This document shows, one piece after another, positions 18,472 through 27,127 of a DNA stretch of 64,000 bases (position 1 is the first letter of the stretch; each line of letters starts with the position of its first letter). Under the pieces are notes generated by a model. That model worked only from the letters and a program-made list of their open reading frames with translations. It had not been told where the DNA came from and ran no database searches. The position numbers were made by a program, and so were the translations under genes. The stretch covers positions 310,001 to 374,000 of the forward strand of contig NZ_JAPRAQ010000003.1 of assembly GCF_029989365.1 (NCBI RefSeq), read 5' to 3'. The DNA comes from Bradyrhizobium sp. Arg816 (lineage in GTDB: Bacteria > Pseudomonadota > Alphaproteobacteria > Rhizobiales > Xanthobacteraceae).

Positions 18472-18783
18472 TCAGTCCGGATAGCTCAGGATCATTTTCA
18501 GTAGTTTCGGAAACCGCGCGTTGATGTCCTCTTCGCGCAAAACGTTGCGGTGCTGGACGCCTTGCTTTGACGTCCGGATCAGGCCGGCCTCCCGCAGGAT
18601 CCGAAAATGGTTCGACAGGGTCGACTTCGCCATTTCGGGGCAGGGCGCCGCCTCGGTGCACGACATGCAATCGTTTTGCGCGGCCAGGCTTTTGACGATG
18701 CGCAGCCGCATCGGATCCGCGAGAGCTCCAAGCACCCCGGCGAGTGTAATCTCGTCCCGCGATGGGTGAACGAACTGCACCAT
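18472..18783 (-). CDS. ArsR-family transcriptional repressor with Cys cluster
   Basis: 103 residues from the ATG at 18783 (a TTG two codons upstream is possible). A winged-helix ArsR domain: LADPMRLRIVKSLA, then the recognition helix MAKSTLSNHFRILREAGLI. The loop DCMSCTEAAPC between them holds three cysteines that could sense metal, thiol stress or oxidants; the classic arsenic ELCVCDL motif is absent. It is divergent from an SDR gene, with a 13-bp-armed palindrome in the shared promoter, the expected design of a self-regulating repressor that also controls the SDR. Confidence 0.88.
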   Translation of the reverse strand: MVQFVHPSRDEITLAGVLGALADPMRLRIVKSLAAQNDCMSCTEAAPCPEMAKSTLSNHFRILREAGLIRTSKQGVQHRNVLREEDINARFPKLLKMILSYPD

Positions 18784-18812
18784 GCCCAAAATATAGCATG
18801 CCCCTTGAACTC

Positions 18813-18845
18813 ATTCAATAGTTCACTAGTATTGAACTATTGAAT
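18813..18845. promoter_or_regulatory. Operator palindrome between arsR and SDR
   Basis: Perfect arms ATTCAATAGTTCA and TGAACTATTGAAT around CTAGTAT. The ATTCAA/TTGAAT halves are typical of ArsR-family operators. It lies 30 bp from the repressor start and 34 bp from the SDR start, so it can control both. Confidence 0.88.
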
Positions 18846-18878
18846 ATCGGCATCCCGCCGAACAACGGAAGACATGCG

Positions 18879-19631
18879 ATGACCAAGAGACTCGAAGGCA
18901 AAGTTGCGCTGGTGACTGGCGCATCCAAAGGCATTGGTGCCGAAATCTCCGCCCGGCTTGCGGCTGAGGGTGCGGCGGTCGCCGTCAATTACAGCTCCAG
19001 CAAAGAGGCCGCCGACCGCGTGGTCGCCGCCATCATCGCCAAGGGGGGCAAAGCCGTCGCGGTCCATGGTAACCTGGCCGACGCCAAGGACGTGAAAAGC
19101 GTCGTCGCGGAGACCGTGAAGGCGTTTGGTGCGATCGACATCCTCGTCAACAACGCGGGCATTTACGAGTTCGCGGCGCTCGAGGCCATCACGCCTGAGC
19201 ATTTCCACAAGCATTTCGACCTCAATGTGCTCGGCCTTCTCTTGATCTCGGGGGAAGCGGTGCAGCACTTCAATCCCAAGGGGGGAAGCATCATCAACAT
19301 CAGCTCCGGCGTGTCGACCATCGCGCCGGCGAACACCGCCGTCTACACCGCAACGAAAGCATCGGTGGATGCGATCTCCTCCGTGCTGTCGAAAGAGCTC
19401 GCGCCGCGCAAGATCCGCGTCAACGCCGTCAATCCGGGCATGATCGCCACCGAAGGCGTCGTGTCCGCCGGCCTGCACGAGGGCGACATGCGCAACTGGA
19501 TCGAATCCACCACCCCGCTTGGCCGCATCGGCAAGGTTGAGGAGATCGCTGCCGCGGTGGCCTTCTTCGCTTCGGACGAAGCGTCCTACGTCACGGGCGA
19601 GACACTTCACGTCACCGGCGGCCTTCGCTGA
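18879..19631 (+). CDS. SDR-family oxidoreductase under ArsR control
   Basis: 250 residues from the ATG at 18879 (MTKRLEGKVALVTG). A complete classical SDR: TGASKGIGAE, VNNAGIY, Ser142/143, Tyr156 and Lys160 (YTATK), NPGMIATEG and a C-terminal VTGGLR. It is probably an NADPH-dependent carbonyl reductase (glucose-1-dehydrogenase/FabG-like). The divergent ArsR gene and the palindrome suggest induction by whatever chemical releases the repressor. The leader is short and AT-rich compared with the coding DNA. Confidence 0.9.
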   Translation: MTKRLEGKVALVTGASKGIGAEISARLAAEGAAVAVNYSSSKEAADRVVAAIIAKGGKAVAVHGNLADAKDVKSVVAETVKAFGAIDILVNNAGIYEFAALEAITPEHFHKHFDLNVLGLLLISGEAVQHFNPKGGSIINISSGVSTIAPANTAVYTATKASVDAISSVLSKELAPRKIRVNAVNPGMIATEGVVSAGLHEGDMRNWIESTTPLGRIGKVEEIAAAVAFFASDEASYVTGETLHVTGGLR

Positions 19632-19697
19632 CGCGTGACGTGACCTGGCGGCCCGGAATCGCTGAACGGCGTTCGTCCCAGCATGGTCGTGGTAGTG

Positions 19698-19775
19698 TAT
19701 CCCGCAACCAGGTTCGGACCTTACCGGTCCCGATGAGAAAATGGCTCGCATCAAGCGAGCCATTTTTGTTTTGCG
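19698..19775 (+). repeat. Diverged copy of the tRNA-fMet 3' end plus terminator
   Basis: Starting at TATCCCGCAACCA, this stretch follows 17177-17256 through the tRNA 3' end, spacer and terminator at roughly 80% identity by eye. The terminator stem shows paired compensating changes (GGCCCGC/GCGGGCC becomes GGCTCGC/GCGAGCC). No tRNA body precedes it. It may be an attachment-site remnant or the relic of a second fMet gene. Confidence 0.8.
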
Positions 19776-19910
19776 GGTGAGAGGGTCACCTCCTCCGACA
19801 GGCTCACAGCGGAACAGACGTGGATGCCGTAGACCGGTGCCCAAGCGACAGCAAACCGGCGCGTGAACGGCCGCTTGTTTTGTCGGTCCGTTTCGGGTCA
19901 AACGTCGATC

Positions 19911-21032
19911 ATGCCTTATTGCTTTTCTCGAGGTCTCGCTGTCTTCGTGCTCGTCCTGCTGACCGGATGGGGCAGGCCCGCCGACGCCGCGGCTGAGGAG
20001 GCGGGCCAGTCGGCCGGAGCGAACTCTGACCTTCCGGCTTCCACCTATTGGCGCACTGATGCTCAGGCTGCTCAAAGTGCCGAATGCCGCGCCGTGCTGG
20101 CTGGCCTTCGCGGGCAATTGCGCCATCAGGCCACCACAGCCTTCATGGCCGTGCGGGGCGATCAGATTGTCTTCAGCGAGGGACCGATTGCGCGGCCGTC
20201 GCTCGTTCGTTCCGTGAGAAAGAGCCTGCTTGCGATGTTGTACGGTCAGGCCGTGCAGGACGGCCGCATCAACCTCGATGCGACGCTTGCCGAGCTCGGG
20301 ATCGACGATGTCGGCGGTCTGCTGCCGATCGAGCGAGAGGCCCGCGTGCGCGACCTGCTTGCCGCGCGCTCGGGTGTCTATCATCCGGCTGCCAATCCGG
20401 GCGACGACGCGGCGGGCGCGCCTCCCCGCGGCTCACAATTGCCGGGGCAGTACTTCCTTTACAACAATTGGGATTTCAACGTCGCGGGCGACGTCTATGA
20501 GCAGCGTACGGGGCGTAACCTCTACGATGCTTTCGCGCAGGACATAGCCGCTCCGCTGGGCCTGGAAGACTTCGATCGCGCGCGCCATCACCGCAGCGGC
20601 AAGCCCTCGCGTTCGAGCCACTTGGCCTATCCTTTCTATCTTTCGGCGCGCGATATGGCGCGTATTGGCGAACTGATGCTGGTGGAAGGTCAATGGCAGG
20701 GCCGTCAAATCGTGCCGGCCGGTTGGACGCATCTGATCACGACGCCGGTCACGCGCTCGGCAGAGATGCATCCACCCAACGCAGTTCGCCGCCGGGCGTC
20801 CTACGGGCTGTTGTGGTGGATGCCGGAGGTGCCCGACGATTCGGTGCTGGCGGGCTCGTATTTCGCATGGGGCTATTTCGGCCAATGGATTCTCGCGATT
20901 CCGAAGTCCGGAATGGTGATCGTGCACAATTACGAGACCGTTGCACGCGAGGATGAAAGCCATCCGCCGACCGTGCCGCTGCGGAGCTTTCTCGAGCAGG
21001 CGCGGATGATCGCCGAAGCGCCCTGCCGGTAG
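19911..21032 (+). CDS. Exported serine hydrolase, beta-lactamase/PBP-like
   Basis: 373 residues from the ATG at 19911. The signal peptide is residues ~1-27 (GLAVFVLVLLTGWGRPADA). Catalytic SVRK (Ser101, Lys104) fits the SxxK motif, and YNNW fits the YxN motif of class C beta-lactamase-related esterases and transpeptidase-like enzymes. It would act in the periplasm on an ester, amide or peptidoglycan-related substrate. The ribosome site is weak at both candidate starts (GTG 19863 and ATG 19911); I prefer the latter for its clean signal peptide. It stands alone. Confidence 0.82.
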   Translation: MPYCFSRGLAVFVLVLLTGWGRPADAAAEEAGQSAGANSDLPASTYWRTDAQAAQSAECRAVLAGLRGQLRHQATTAFMAVRGDQIVFSEGPIARPSLVRSVRKSLLAMLYGQAVQDGRINLDATLAELGIDDVGGLLPIEREARVRDLLAARSGVYHPAANPGDDAAGAPPRGSQLPGQYFLYNNWDFNVAGDVYEQRTGRNLYDAFAQDIAAPLGLEDFDRARHHRSGKPSRSSHLAYPFYLSARDMARIGELMLVEGQWQGRQIVPAGWTHLITTPVTRSAEMHPPNAVRRRASYGLLWWMPEVPDDSVLAGSYFAWGYFGQWILAIPKSGMVIVHNYETVAREDESHPPTVPLRSFLEQARMIAEAPCR

Positions 21033-21062
21033 GGTCACCAGCGGCGCTGTCAGATAAGAGCG

Positions 21063-21404
21063 TTACGGTTTGCCGTCGGCCTCTTCGCTTTCCGAAAGCG
21101 CGCGATAGCGCACGAGATCGGGATCACCATCCATGTAGAGCCCAATGAAGCCCCGATAGCCGAAGTCGTCGCGGAGAAGCACGAGCAGCCGGTCCAAATC
21201 CTTGTAGGTACGATCTTCCTTGTCGCCCCAGGTTCGCAGCGGCAGGAATTCGCGTCGCCAGCTCGGCCGAACATAGGCCAGGTGCTCGGCCATACCTTCA
21301 ATCGTCTTGGTGATGATGAGGACATTGCGCAGGTGTCCGCCATTTTGCAGCTCCTGCTTGATTTCCCCCTCCTGTAACCCTTTCGCCAAGGGTTGCTCCC
21401 GCAA
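21063..21404 (-). CDS. Hypothetical protein
   Basis: Up to 113 residues from a TTG at 21404; the true start is unclear. The part from NVLIITKTIEGM to the end has normal protein composition and GC-rich third positions, unlike the overlapping frames. No recognised domain. A good ribosome site (AGGAGCTGCAAA) precedes an ATG in a different frame, which raises the possibility of a frameshift or a decayed start. No operon partner. Confidence 0.45.
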   Translation of the reverse strand: MREQPLAKGLQEGEIKQELQNGGHLRNVLIITKTIEGMAEHLAYVRPSWRREFLPLRTWGDKEDRTYKDLDRLLVLLRDDFGYRGFIGLYMDGDPDLVRYRALSESEEADGKP

Positions 21405-21702
21405 ATTGATCGCCCAAGGGCGAAGACCACAACGGGGGTAGACTTCCTTGCACCGACCAATCCGCAGTCCCTTTCCGTCCTGCGGTCCGGAAGATTCGGA
21501 GCGAGTCGAACTGCTCCATGACGAAAGCTGCCTCCGACACTGTGTCTATCAGCGAAAGGGGCCACCTTGCGAGCCGGCAATGAGGTGACGCGCACCGCAA
21601 GTGGCGGTGCAAGGGAGAATCGACGTAATATCAGCTACATCGATAGGGTTGCGAACACGGCGAGATGCTCCAGGCTCGCGGTCGACTCCGATGCGTGTTC
21701 CC

Positions 21703-22629
21703 CTAGGCCACTCCGCCGCCCGGCTCTTGCAGGTGGCGGAAGGCGGCGGGCACGTTGACGGAGTTGTGCGCCCAATCGAACAGGCTGTACTCACCGTAGT
21801 GCGCCATGGCGACCGCCTCGAGCGTGGCCTCGATCGATCGACCTTCTGCGATTGCCGTGCGCACGGCGCTGTCGAGCTCGCGAAGATAGCGAAGCGGGAA
21901 TTCGATGTCCGCGGGACGCATCGGCCGGCCGTGGCCGGGAATGATGGTCGCGTCTTCCGGCAGGAAGTCGCGCACGCGGGCAAGGGTCGTGATCGTCTCC
22001 TTGTGCCGCCCTTCGAGGAGCCACGGAAGCGCCGGAGACGGTGCTTGAATCATGTTGCCAACCCAAAGCACCTTCGCGTCTGGCGCCCAGATGACCAGGT
22101 CGCCTGGCGTCTGCGCGAACCCGAAGTGGCGGACCTCGACGATGCGGCGGCCAAGATCGACACTGATCATGTCGGGGACGGTGATGTCAGCGGAGCGGGC
22201 CTGCACGCGTTCAATGCCCTTCCCCTTACCCATGAGGCCGATCATGAAACGGCGATCGTCCTCGAAGCTTTCTTCCATGTAGCGCTTGGTCGCCGGATGC
22301 TGAATCACGACAGTGCTGTCGGGAAACAGGTAATTCCCGTAGGCATGGTCACCGTGATAGCTGGTGTTGACGAGGAAGCGGATCGGCTTCGACGTCACTT
22401 GACGTACGAGCCCGATAAGCTGCGCGGCGAGATCGCCATTCAGCATCGACTCGACGACGAGTACGCTGCGTTCGCCGATCACGAAACCGGCCGTGGTGGC
22501 GACGTGGTCTTTCTCGAACACGTCGTCGGGCATGACCGCGAAAACGCCGGGAGCCAGTTCGTTCGATGTGAGGTTCACCCGAGCCGCATCCCAGGGCGGC
22601 GTTGCTTCTTGCTCACTGTCCTGCGTCAT
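21703..22629 (-). CDS. MBL-fold protein with degraded metal site
   Basis: 308 residues from the ATG at 22629, preceded by CAGGAGG. The fold is clear (NTSYHGDHAYGN, TPGDLVIW, PGHGRP), but three of the seven usual metal ligands are changed: Ser90 for the first His of HxHxDH, Gln173 for the His before TPGD and Asn192 for the bridging Asp. His92, Asp94, His95 and His233 remain. It may bind one metal or have another activity. It is last of three minus-strand genes (monooxygenase, hydrolase, this one) with gaps of about 50-110 bp, so co-transcription is plausible. Confidence 0.85.
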   Translation of the reverse strand: MTQDSEQEATPPWDAARVNLTSNELAPGVFAVMPDDVFEKDHVATTAGFVIGERSVLVVESMLNGDLAAQLIGLVRQVTSKPIRFLVNTSYHGDHAYGNYLFPDSTVVIQHPATKRYMEESFEDDRRFMIGLMGKGKGIERVQARSADITVPDMISVDLGRRIVEVRHFGFAQTPGDLVIWAPDAKVLWVGNMIQAPSPALPWLLEGRHKETITTLARVRDFLPEDATIIPGHGRPMRPADIEFPLRYLRELDSAVRTAIAEGRSIEATLEAVAMAHYGEYSLFDWAHNSVNVPAAFRHLQEPGGGVA

Positions 22630-22682
22630 CGGATGGGCCTCCTGTTTGAATGACGCCAAGCGACCGCGCTTTGCGGACGCCG

Positions 22683-23408
22683 TTATTTCGCTGCTGCGCG
22701 GGCGGCCTGCTTGATTGCGTCGGCTACGACGTCCGGGTTGGAGACGGGGACGGCGTGCGAAGCGTTCACCTCGATGACGGTGGAATGGGCGCGATCGGCT
22801 TCGAACTTGTATTCGTCGACCGGAATGGCGCGATCCTGCAGCGGCCTGACTTGCCAGCTCGGCTTGCTCGTCCATGCCGCGGATGACAGCGGTTCGGTCA
22901 GGGCCGCCAGGTTCATGGGGCGTTGGCCGGCGAGCATCAGGGCGGCCACGCTCGCGGGCACGTCGGCGGCAACGTTGCTGTGGAACTTGTCGGGCTGGTA
23001 GAGGAGATACGTGCCGCTGGTCCCGTCGGGCAGGGTGTACGTGGTCGGCTCGACGGACGTGGGGAATGTGCTGCCGGGGTAGCGTTCGAGCAAATGGGTT
23101 GCGGCCTCCCCGGCCGCGGGCATGATGGAGGCCGCGTAGACAAGGCCCTTGACCTTGGGGTCGTCCCCGGCCTGCGTGATGACGGCCCCGCCGTAGGAGT
23201 GGGCCGCCAGGATCACGGGCCCCTGGATCTTGTCCAACAGGCTGCGCAGGTACGCGGTGTCGATTGCCGGGCCCAGCAACGGATTGCCGAAGGCGACGAC
23301 CGGGTAGCCGTCGCGCTGGAGCCTCTCAATCACTCCATTCCAGATCGACGCGTCTTCGAAGGCCCCGTGCACAAGGACGACAGTGGGCTTGGGCGATTCC
23401 TGGTTCAT
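22683..23408 (-). CDS. Alpha/beta hydrolase (esterase-like)
   Basis: 241 residues. VVLVHGAFEDAS supplies the oxyanion hole, AAHSYGGAV the nucleophile Ser, and a C-terminal ASHAVPVSNPD the likely catalytic His. This matches the compact alpha/beta-hydrolase group (AB hydrolase_6) often annotated near monooxygenases. It is probably a cytosolic esterase or lactonase; the substrate is unknown. It lies between the small monooxygenase and the degenerate MBL gene on the same strand. Confidence 0.88.
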   Translation of the reverse strand: MNQESPKPTVVLVHGAFEDASIWNGVIERLQRDGYPVVAFGNPLLGPAIDTAYLRSLLDKIQGPVILAAHSYGGAVITQAGDDPKVKGLVYAASIMPAAGEAATHLLERYPGSTFPTSVEPTTYTLPDGTSGTYLLYQPDKFHSNVAADVPASVAALMLAGQRPMNLAALTEPLSSAAWTSKPSWQVRPLQDRAIPVDEYKFEADRAHSTVIEVNASHAVPVSNPDVVADAIKQAARAAAK

Positions 23409-23521
23409 CGTGAGTCCTTTTCAGGAGAATTCGGGAGGAGGTCGCTTCGCTGAAGAGCTCGTTAAGTCGCGCCGCCCAAGCTCATCATCTGCCTTGCAAC
23501 GAAGAGCCCCGGTAAGACGCT

Positions 23522-23818
23522 CTATTTCTGGGCGATGACGTGAAGCCGGTGCACCTTGGGAGCTTCGGAAAACAGCTCGTCCGCCTTCGCGAACAGCGCC
23601 TTTGCAAGTTCGCCGTTCAAATGCGCATCTCGTCCGACTTCGTCATTGAACGTGTCGATGATTCCGTAGCGTCCCGGCTCCTCTTCCTTGAGCCCGTACC
23701 ACGCCACTATTCCGGCCTCTGCCTTCGCCATCACGGCGCCCTGCTTCAGGAAAGCTTCGACTTCCGCTTCTTTGCCACGATTGGCTTTCAACTCGACGAA
23801 GAAGGCGAACTTGGCCAT
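23522..23818 (-). CDS. Antibiotic biosynthesis monooxygenase (ABM)-domain protein
   Basis: 98 residues, a single ferredoxin-like ABM domain: FAFFVELKANRGKEAEVEAF, then GIVAWYGLKEEEPGRYGIID and a C-terminal HRLHVIAQK. Such small dimeric proteins include quinol and heme monooxygenases and aldehyde-detoxifying YgiN-like proteins. It is first of three same-strand genes and is preceded by an AT-rich stretch that probably holds the promoter. Confidence 0.87.
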   Translation of the reverse strand: MAKFAFFVELKANRGKEAEVEAFLKQGAVMAKAEAGIVAWYGLKEEEPGRYGIIDTFNDEVGRDAHLNGELAKALFAKADELFSEAPKVHRLHVIAQK

Positions 23819-24158
23819 GCCATTGATCCTTTCGGCTGCATCCGACTGTTGGACGTCTCTATTCGAAATGCGTTTTTATAAAAATACATCATGCGAGAGT
23901 GGGATTGGTTCGCTTTGTCGTGATCGAAGTGAATAATATAAATATGCAATTTCAAATGCTTATGAGAAGTATATCTTCGATTGCGATCTGTGATCGAGAA
24001 TGGATTTGAAAATTCATAGGCTTCATATCTGAAGTCTTTTGATCAAATCACAGGTGGCCTCGACCATCGCAGCCCGGCCGTCCTCATGGGTCGTGCGGTG
24101 AGATGCGCGGTGCCGAAATGATGAATGACGTCGTCGCGGTCACGCGCCCGATGACGAC
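23819..24158. other. AT-rich intergenic region
   Basis: No supported gene. From about 23870 to 24060 the base composition shifts to strikingly AT-rich (TAATATAAATATGCAATTTC), unlike the GC-rich surroundings. It presumably contains the promoter of the ABM-hydrolase-MBL run and may mark a recombination join. Confidence 0.6.
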
Positions 24159-24341
24159 TTAGGACCCGCTCGGAGCCTCACCGAGAGGTGGAAGCAACTG
24201 TTGCGCGGTGTGAGGCGATAGCTCCTCGATGGCCGCTCGAAGGTGGGCCGCGGCCTTCGAATGCCCGGGCTCATCGAGCATGCGCAATGCTTCCAGCATG
24301 AGCGACAACGCCACCGAGGCATCGGAGATCACGTCCGTCAT
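24159..24341 (-). CDS. Small hypothetical protein
   Basis: 60 residues from the ATG at 24341, which has a good AAAGGAACGATC leader. Mostly helical, with no signal peptide or cysteines. It begins 41 bp after the OYE stop codon on the same strand, so it is probably in that operon. I recognise no family. Confidence 0.6.
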   Translation of the reverse strand: MTDVISDASVALSLMLEALRMLDEPGHSKAAAHLRAAIEELSPHTAQQLLPPLGEAPSGS

Positions 24342-24382
24342 GATCGTTCCTTTCGAGGCGGCGTCGACGTCGCGGGATGGGC

Positions 24383-25489
24383 TCACATCATCAGTTCGGT
24401 GTCCTTGATGTCAGCGATGGGGCCGAGGATCGCAGGGTCAAATTCATCCAGAGAGCTGCGGTCCAACAGGCGCTTGGGCAGATCGGGGTTCGCCAAGGCC
24501 CCGCGGCCTATCGTGACGACATCGGCGCCATCGTCGAGCGCAGCCACCGCCTGCTCGATGTTGTGCAGGCTGCCATTGGCGAAAATCGCCGCTTTGGCGG
24601 CGTAGCGCTTGGCGAGGCGCATCAATGACGGGCCGTCCTTGACGAAAGCGGGCTTCCACGCCTCAAACTCGGTCACATGGACGAAGTCGGCGCCGGCATC
24701 GCCGAGGCTGCCGAAGATGATTTCGGCGTCACGCTCCGCCCCCGCCCATTTGTGATGATAGTCGTTCACCTTGCCCTGCGAGATGCGGACCCCGACTGGC
24801 ACCGCGCTCCCGACCTTCGCACGCGCCGCTTTGAAGGTTTCCACGATTAGCCGCACGCGGTTCTCCGTTGCGCCGCCCCAGCGGTCGGTTCTGCCGTTGG
24901 CGTAGTCGGTCAGGAACTGGTCGAGCAAGTAGCCGTTGGCGCCGTGAATCTCGATGGCGTCGAACCCGGCGACGTGGATCGCTCGCGCGGCCGAGTCCGC
25001 GAAGCCGGCAATGGCGTCGGCGATCTGCTCTTCCGTGATGGCTGCCGGCAGCACGTAGCGGTCCTTTCCGTGATAGAATGTCATCTGCTCGCCCTTGGGC
25101 TGAATGGCAGACGGCCCGACCGTGCTGTCGCGAAAGCGATTGCCTTGACTGATCGCTCCGGCATGCATCATCTGGGCAATGGCCACCGCTCCGTGCGACT
25201 TGATGCCGTTGACGACCGGCTTCCAGGCCTTGGCCTGCACTTCGTCGGTCATGCCGGGCTGATGGACGTAGCCCTGCGAGAACGCCTGGTCTGTGTAGAT
25301 GCCCTCGGTGATGACCGTTCCAAACCCGCCTCGCGCGAACCGCTCGTAGTATCGCGTCATGGTTTCGGTGGCCCGGCCGTCCTGGGTCGCCGTGATGCGC
25401 GTCATTGGCGCAACGGCAAGACGGTTCTTCGCGGTACGGCCGTTTATATCGATCGGCGTGAAAAGCGCCTTCGCTTCGTGGTCCATCAT
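24383..25489 (-). CDS. Old Yellow Enzyme family NADH:flavin oxidoreductase
   Basis: 368 residues forming an FMN TIM barrel: RLAVAPMTRITA near the N-terminus, MMHAGAISQG, AIEIHGANGYLLDQFL (the His-x-x-Asn active-site pair), NRVRLIVE and VTIGRGALANPD at the phosphate site. OYEs reduce activated C=C bonds, nitro compounds and electrophiles such as N-ethylmaleimide. A LysR gene is divergent at 25611, probably its regulator, and a 60-residue gene follows. Confidence 0.92.
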   Translation of the reverse strand: MMDHEAKALFTPIDINGRTAKNRLAVAPMTRITATQDGRATETMTRYYERFARGGFGTVITEGIYTDQAFSQGYVHQPGMTDEVQAKAWKPVVNGIKSHGAVAIAQMMHAGAISQGNRFRDSTVGPSAIQPKGEQMTFYHGKDRYVLPAAITEEQIADAIAGFADSAARAIHVAGFDAIEIHGANGYLLDQFLTDYANGRTDRWGGATENRVRLIVETFKAARAKVGSAVPVGVRISQGKVNDYHHKWAGAERDAEIIFGSLGDAGADFVHVTEFEAWKPAFVKDGPSLMRLAKRYAAKAAIFANGSLHNIEQAVAALDDGADVVTIGRGALANPDLPKRLLDRSSLDEFDPAILGPIADIKDTELMM

Positions 25490-25589
25490 TTGACTCTCCA
25501 GGGTTTTACCTTCGGGAGTGGCTTCCCTTGCTGGAGATCGATCTAGAGCTTGCCGTGAGCCGACAGAAGTCCGGCTGGAAGCTAAGCAC

Positions 25590-25610
25590 TTTATCGATTA
25601 TCGTTATAAA
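25590..25610. promoter_or_regulatory. Candidate LysR box (TTTAT-N11-ATAAA)
   Basis: The AT-rich imperfect dyad TTTATCGATTATCGTTATAA+A abuts the LysR start codon in the divergent OYE/lysR promoter region. Spacing and T-N11-A form fit LysR sites; its position allows autoregulation. Confidence 0.5.
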
Positions 25611-26498
25611 ATGGATTTCGCAGATGTGGCGCTGTTTCGCAGCATCGTGACCGCCGGTAGCCTGTCAGCCGCGGCGCGAGAGATGGGCACAACGCCGATG
25701 TTGGTCAGTCGAAGGCTCGCAGCGCTCGAAGCCGAGCTCGGCGCGCGTCTGTTTCATCGGACCACGCGCTCGCTATCGCTCACCCCCGAGGGCGAGGCCT
25801 TTCTGCCTCACGCCGCTGCCCTGATAGCCGCCCGCGATTCAGCATTCGAGTCCGTGTCGTCCGCCGGCTCGGGCCTCTCAGGTGTGCTCAAGGTCACCGC
25901 GCCGAACGTCATCGGCCATGCCGTCATCGTACCCGTCGTGGCCAAGCTGATCGCGGACAATCCGGCGCTTCGGGTCAATCTTGTCCTGAGCGACGATCGC
26001 GTCGACATCGCGTCGATGGGTCTCGACGTTGCGATCCGCGTGGCGCCGATGAAGCCTTCCGACATGATCGCGACAAGGCTCGCCGACAATCCTTACATCC
26101 TCTGCGCATCGCCAGCCTATATCGCTCGCTTTGGCGAGCCGGCAACGCTGGGCGATCTGGTGAGCCACCCCTGCATCAAGCTTCATGCGATGGAGACCTG
26201 GCCGTTCGTACGTGGAGGCGAATTGGAGCAGATCCGGATCGCCGGCCCGCTGTCGGCCAGCACAGTCGACGCTGTTCGAGCGGCTTGTCTTGCGGGCGTG
26301 GGGGTCGCCATGATGACCTATTGGGATGTCTATGAGCGGATTGAACGCGGCGAGTTGAAGCGCATCGTTCTGGCGGATGCCGCGCCGGTCGAGCTTGGGA
26401 TATGGGCGGTTTTCCTGACTCGCGCGCAAATGCCCGTCCGGGTAAGAGCGTTCATCGATGCTCTGCGAAAACGGCTGCTTGCGGGCACACTGCCGTGA
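25611..26498 (+). CDS. LysR-family transcriptional regulator
   Basis: 295 residues from the ATG at 25611 (MDFADVALFRSIV). The N-terminal winged HTH (SLSAAAREMGTTPMLVSRRLAAL region, residues ~15-50) is followed by LTPEG and a periplasmic-binding-like effector domain (~90-290). It resembles the AaeR/DsdC-like LysR subgroup that senses electrophiles or aromatic acids, but the ligand is unknown. It is divergent from the Old Yellow Enzyme gene, its most likely target. Confidence 0.9.
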   Translation: MDFADVALFRSIVTAGSLSAAAREMGTTPMLVSRRLAALEAELGARLFHRTTRSLSLTPEGEAFLPHAAALIAARDSAFESVSSAGSGLSGVLKVTAPNVIGHAVIVPVVAKLIADNPALRVNLVLSDDRVDIASMGLDVAIRVAPMKPSDMIATRLADNPYILCASPAYIARFGEPATLGDLVSHPCIKLHAMETWPFVRGGELEQIRIAGPLSASTVDAVRAACLAGVGVAMMTYWDVYERIERGELKRIVLADAAPVELGIWAVFLTRAQMPVRVRAFIDALRKRLLAGTLP

Positions 26499-26572
26499 TC
26501 GTCGCGACGTGCAATCGCCGGCGAGCTGGAAAGCTCGCCGGCGACGCGTCGCCTTGGGCAGAATGCAACCTG

Positions 26573-27082
26573 TTACCGCGTCAGGCGAACCAGATCCTGC
26601 CTTAGCAGATAGAAGGAGACTGCGAGCAGCACGACGTCCTTCATCAGGAAGGGCACGTTGCCCGTCATCGCGGGGAAGCCTCCCGCGGCGAGGTCCCAAC
26701 CCTCCGGCATGAAGGGAATGATGGTGACGGTCGCGATGAAGGTGCCGGTCGAGCCGAGGGCACCGAGCACGCCAAGCCGGTGGCTCCAGAAGCCCGCGAG
26801 CAGCAGCGCGCCGAAGGTCCATTCGGAGACGCCGAGGAGGTAGCTGGCGCCGGCATGGCCGAACACGGGATAGAGCCACCAGATCAATGGGCCGTTGCTG
26901 ATGAACGGGACCAGCCGTTCGAACTCGTACGGAAACCACTTCTGGTAACCGAAGAAGAAGAACATGATCACCATCGAGGCGCGGACGACATGGTAGTCGA
27001 GATCTTCCGCGAGCAGGCCGGATCCCTGCAGGGCGCGGACGAGAGGATTTTGGGCGGTGTGGGTGTTGGCAAGCATGGTCAT
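26573..27082 (-). CDS. DUF417 (YkgB/RclC-like) membrane protein, copy 1
   Basis: 169 residues with four hydrophobic helices. The family core YHVVRASMVIMFFFFGYQKW is followed by FISNGPLIWWLYPVFG, GVSEW, GSTGTFIATVTIIPF and PFLMKDVVLL. In E. coli the DUF417 protein RclC belongs to the reactive-chlorine-resistance operon under RclR. The gene follows the AhpD-like gene by 45 bp on the same strand and is divergent from an RclR-like AraC regulator, so a role against hypochlorite-type stress is a fair inference. Two further copies are at 41157 and 45348. Confidence 0.9.
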   Translation of the reverse strand: MTMLANTHTAQNPLVRALQGSGLLAEDLDYHVVRASMVIMFFFFGYQKWFPYEFERLVPFISNGPLIWWLYPVFGHAGASYLLGVSEWTFGALLLAGFWSHRLGVLGALGSTGTFIATVTIIPFMPEGWDLAAGGFPAMTGNVPFLMKDVVLLAVSFYLLRQDLVRLTR

Positions 27083-27127
27083 GGTCGTGATCCCTGATGT
27101 GAGATGAGCGACGTGGCGGCCGTCGCG

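Noticed and set aside
19698..19775. A second complete tRNA gene
   Set aside because: Only the last bases of the acceptor arm and the CCA are present; there is no anticodon or D arm upstream.
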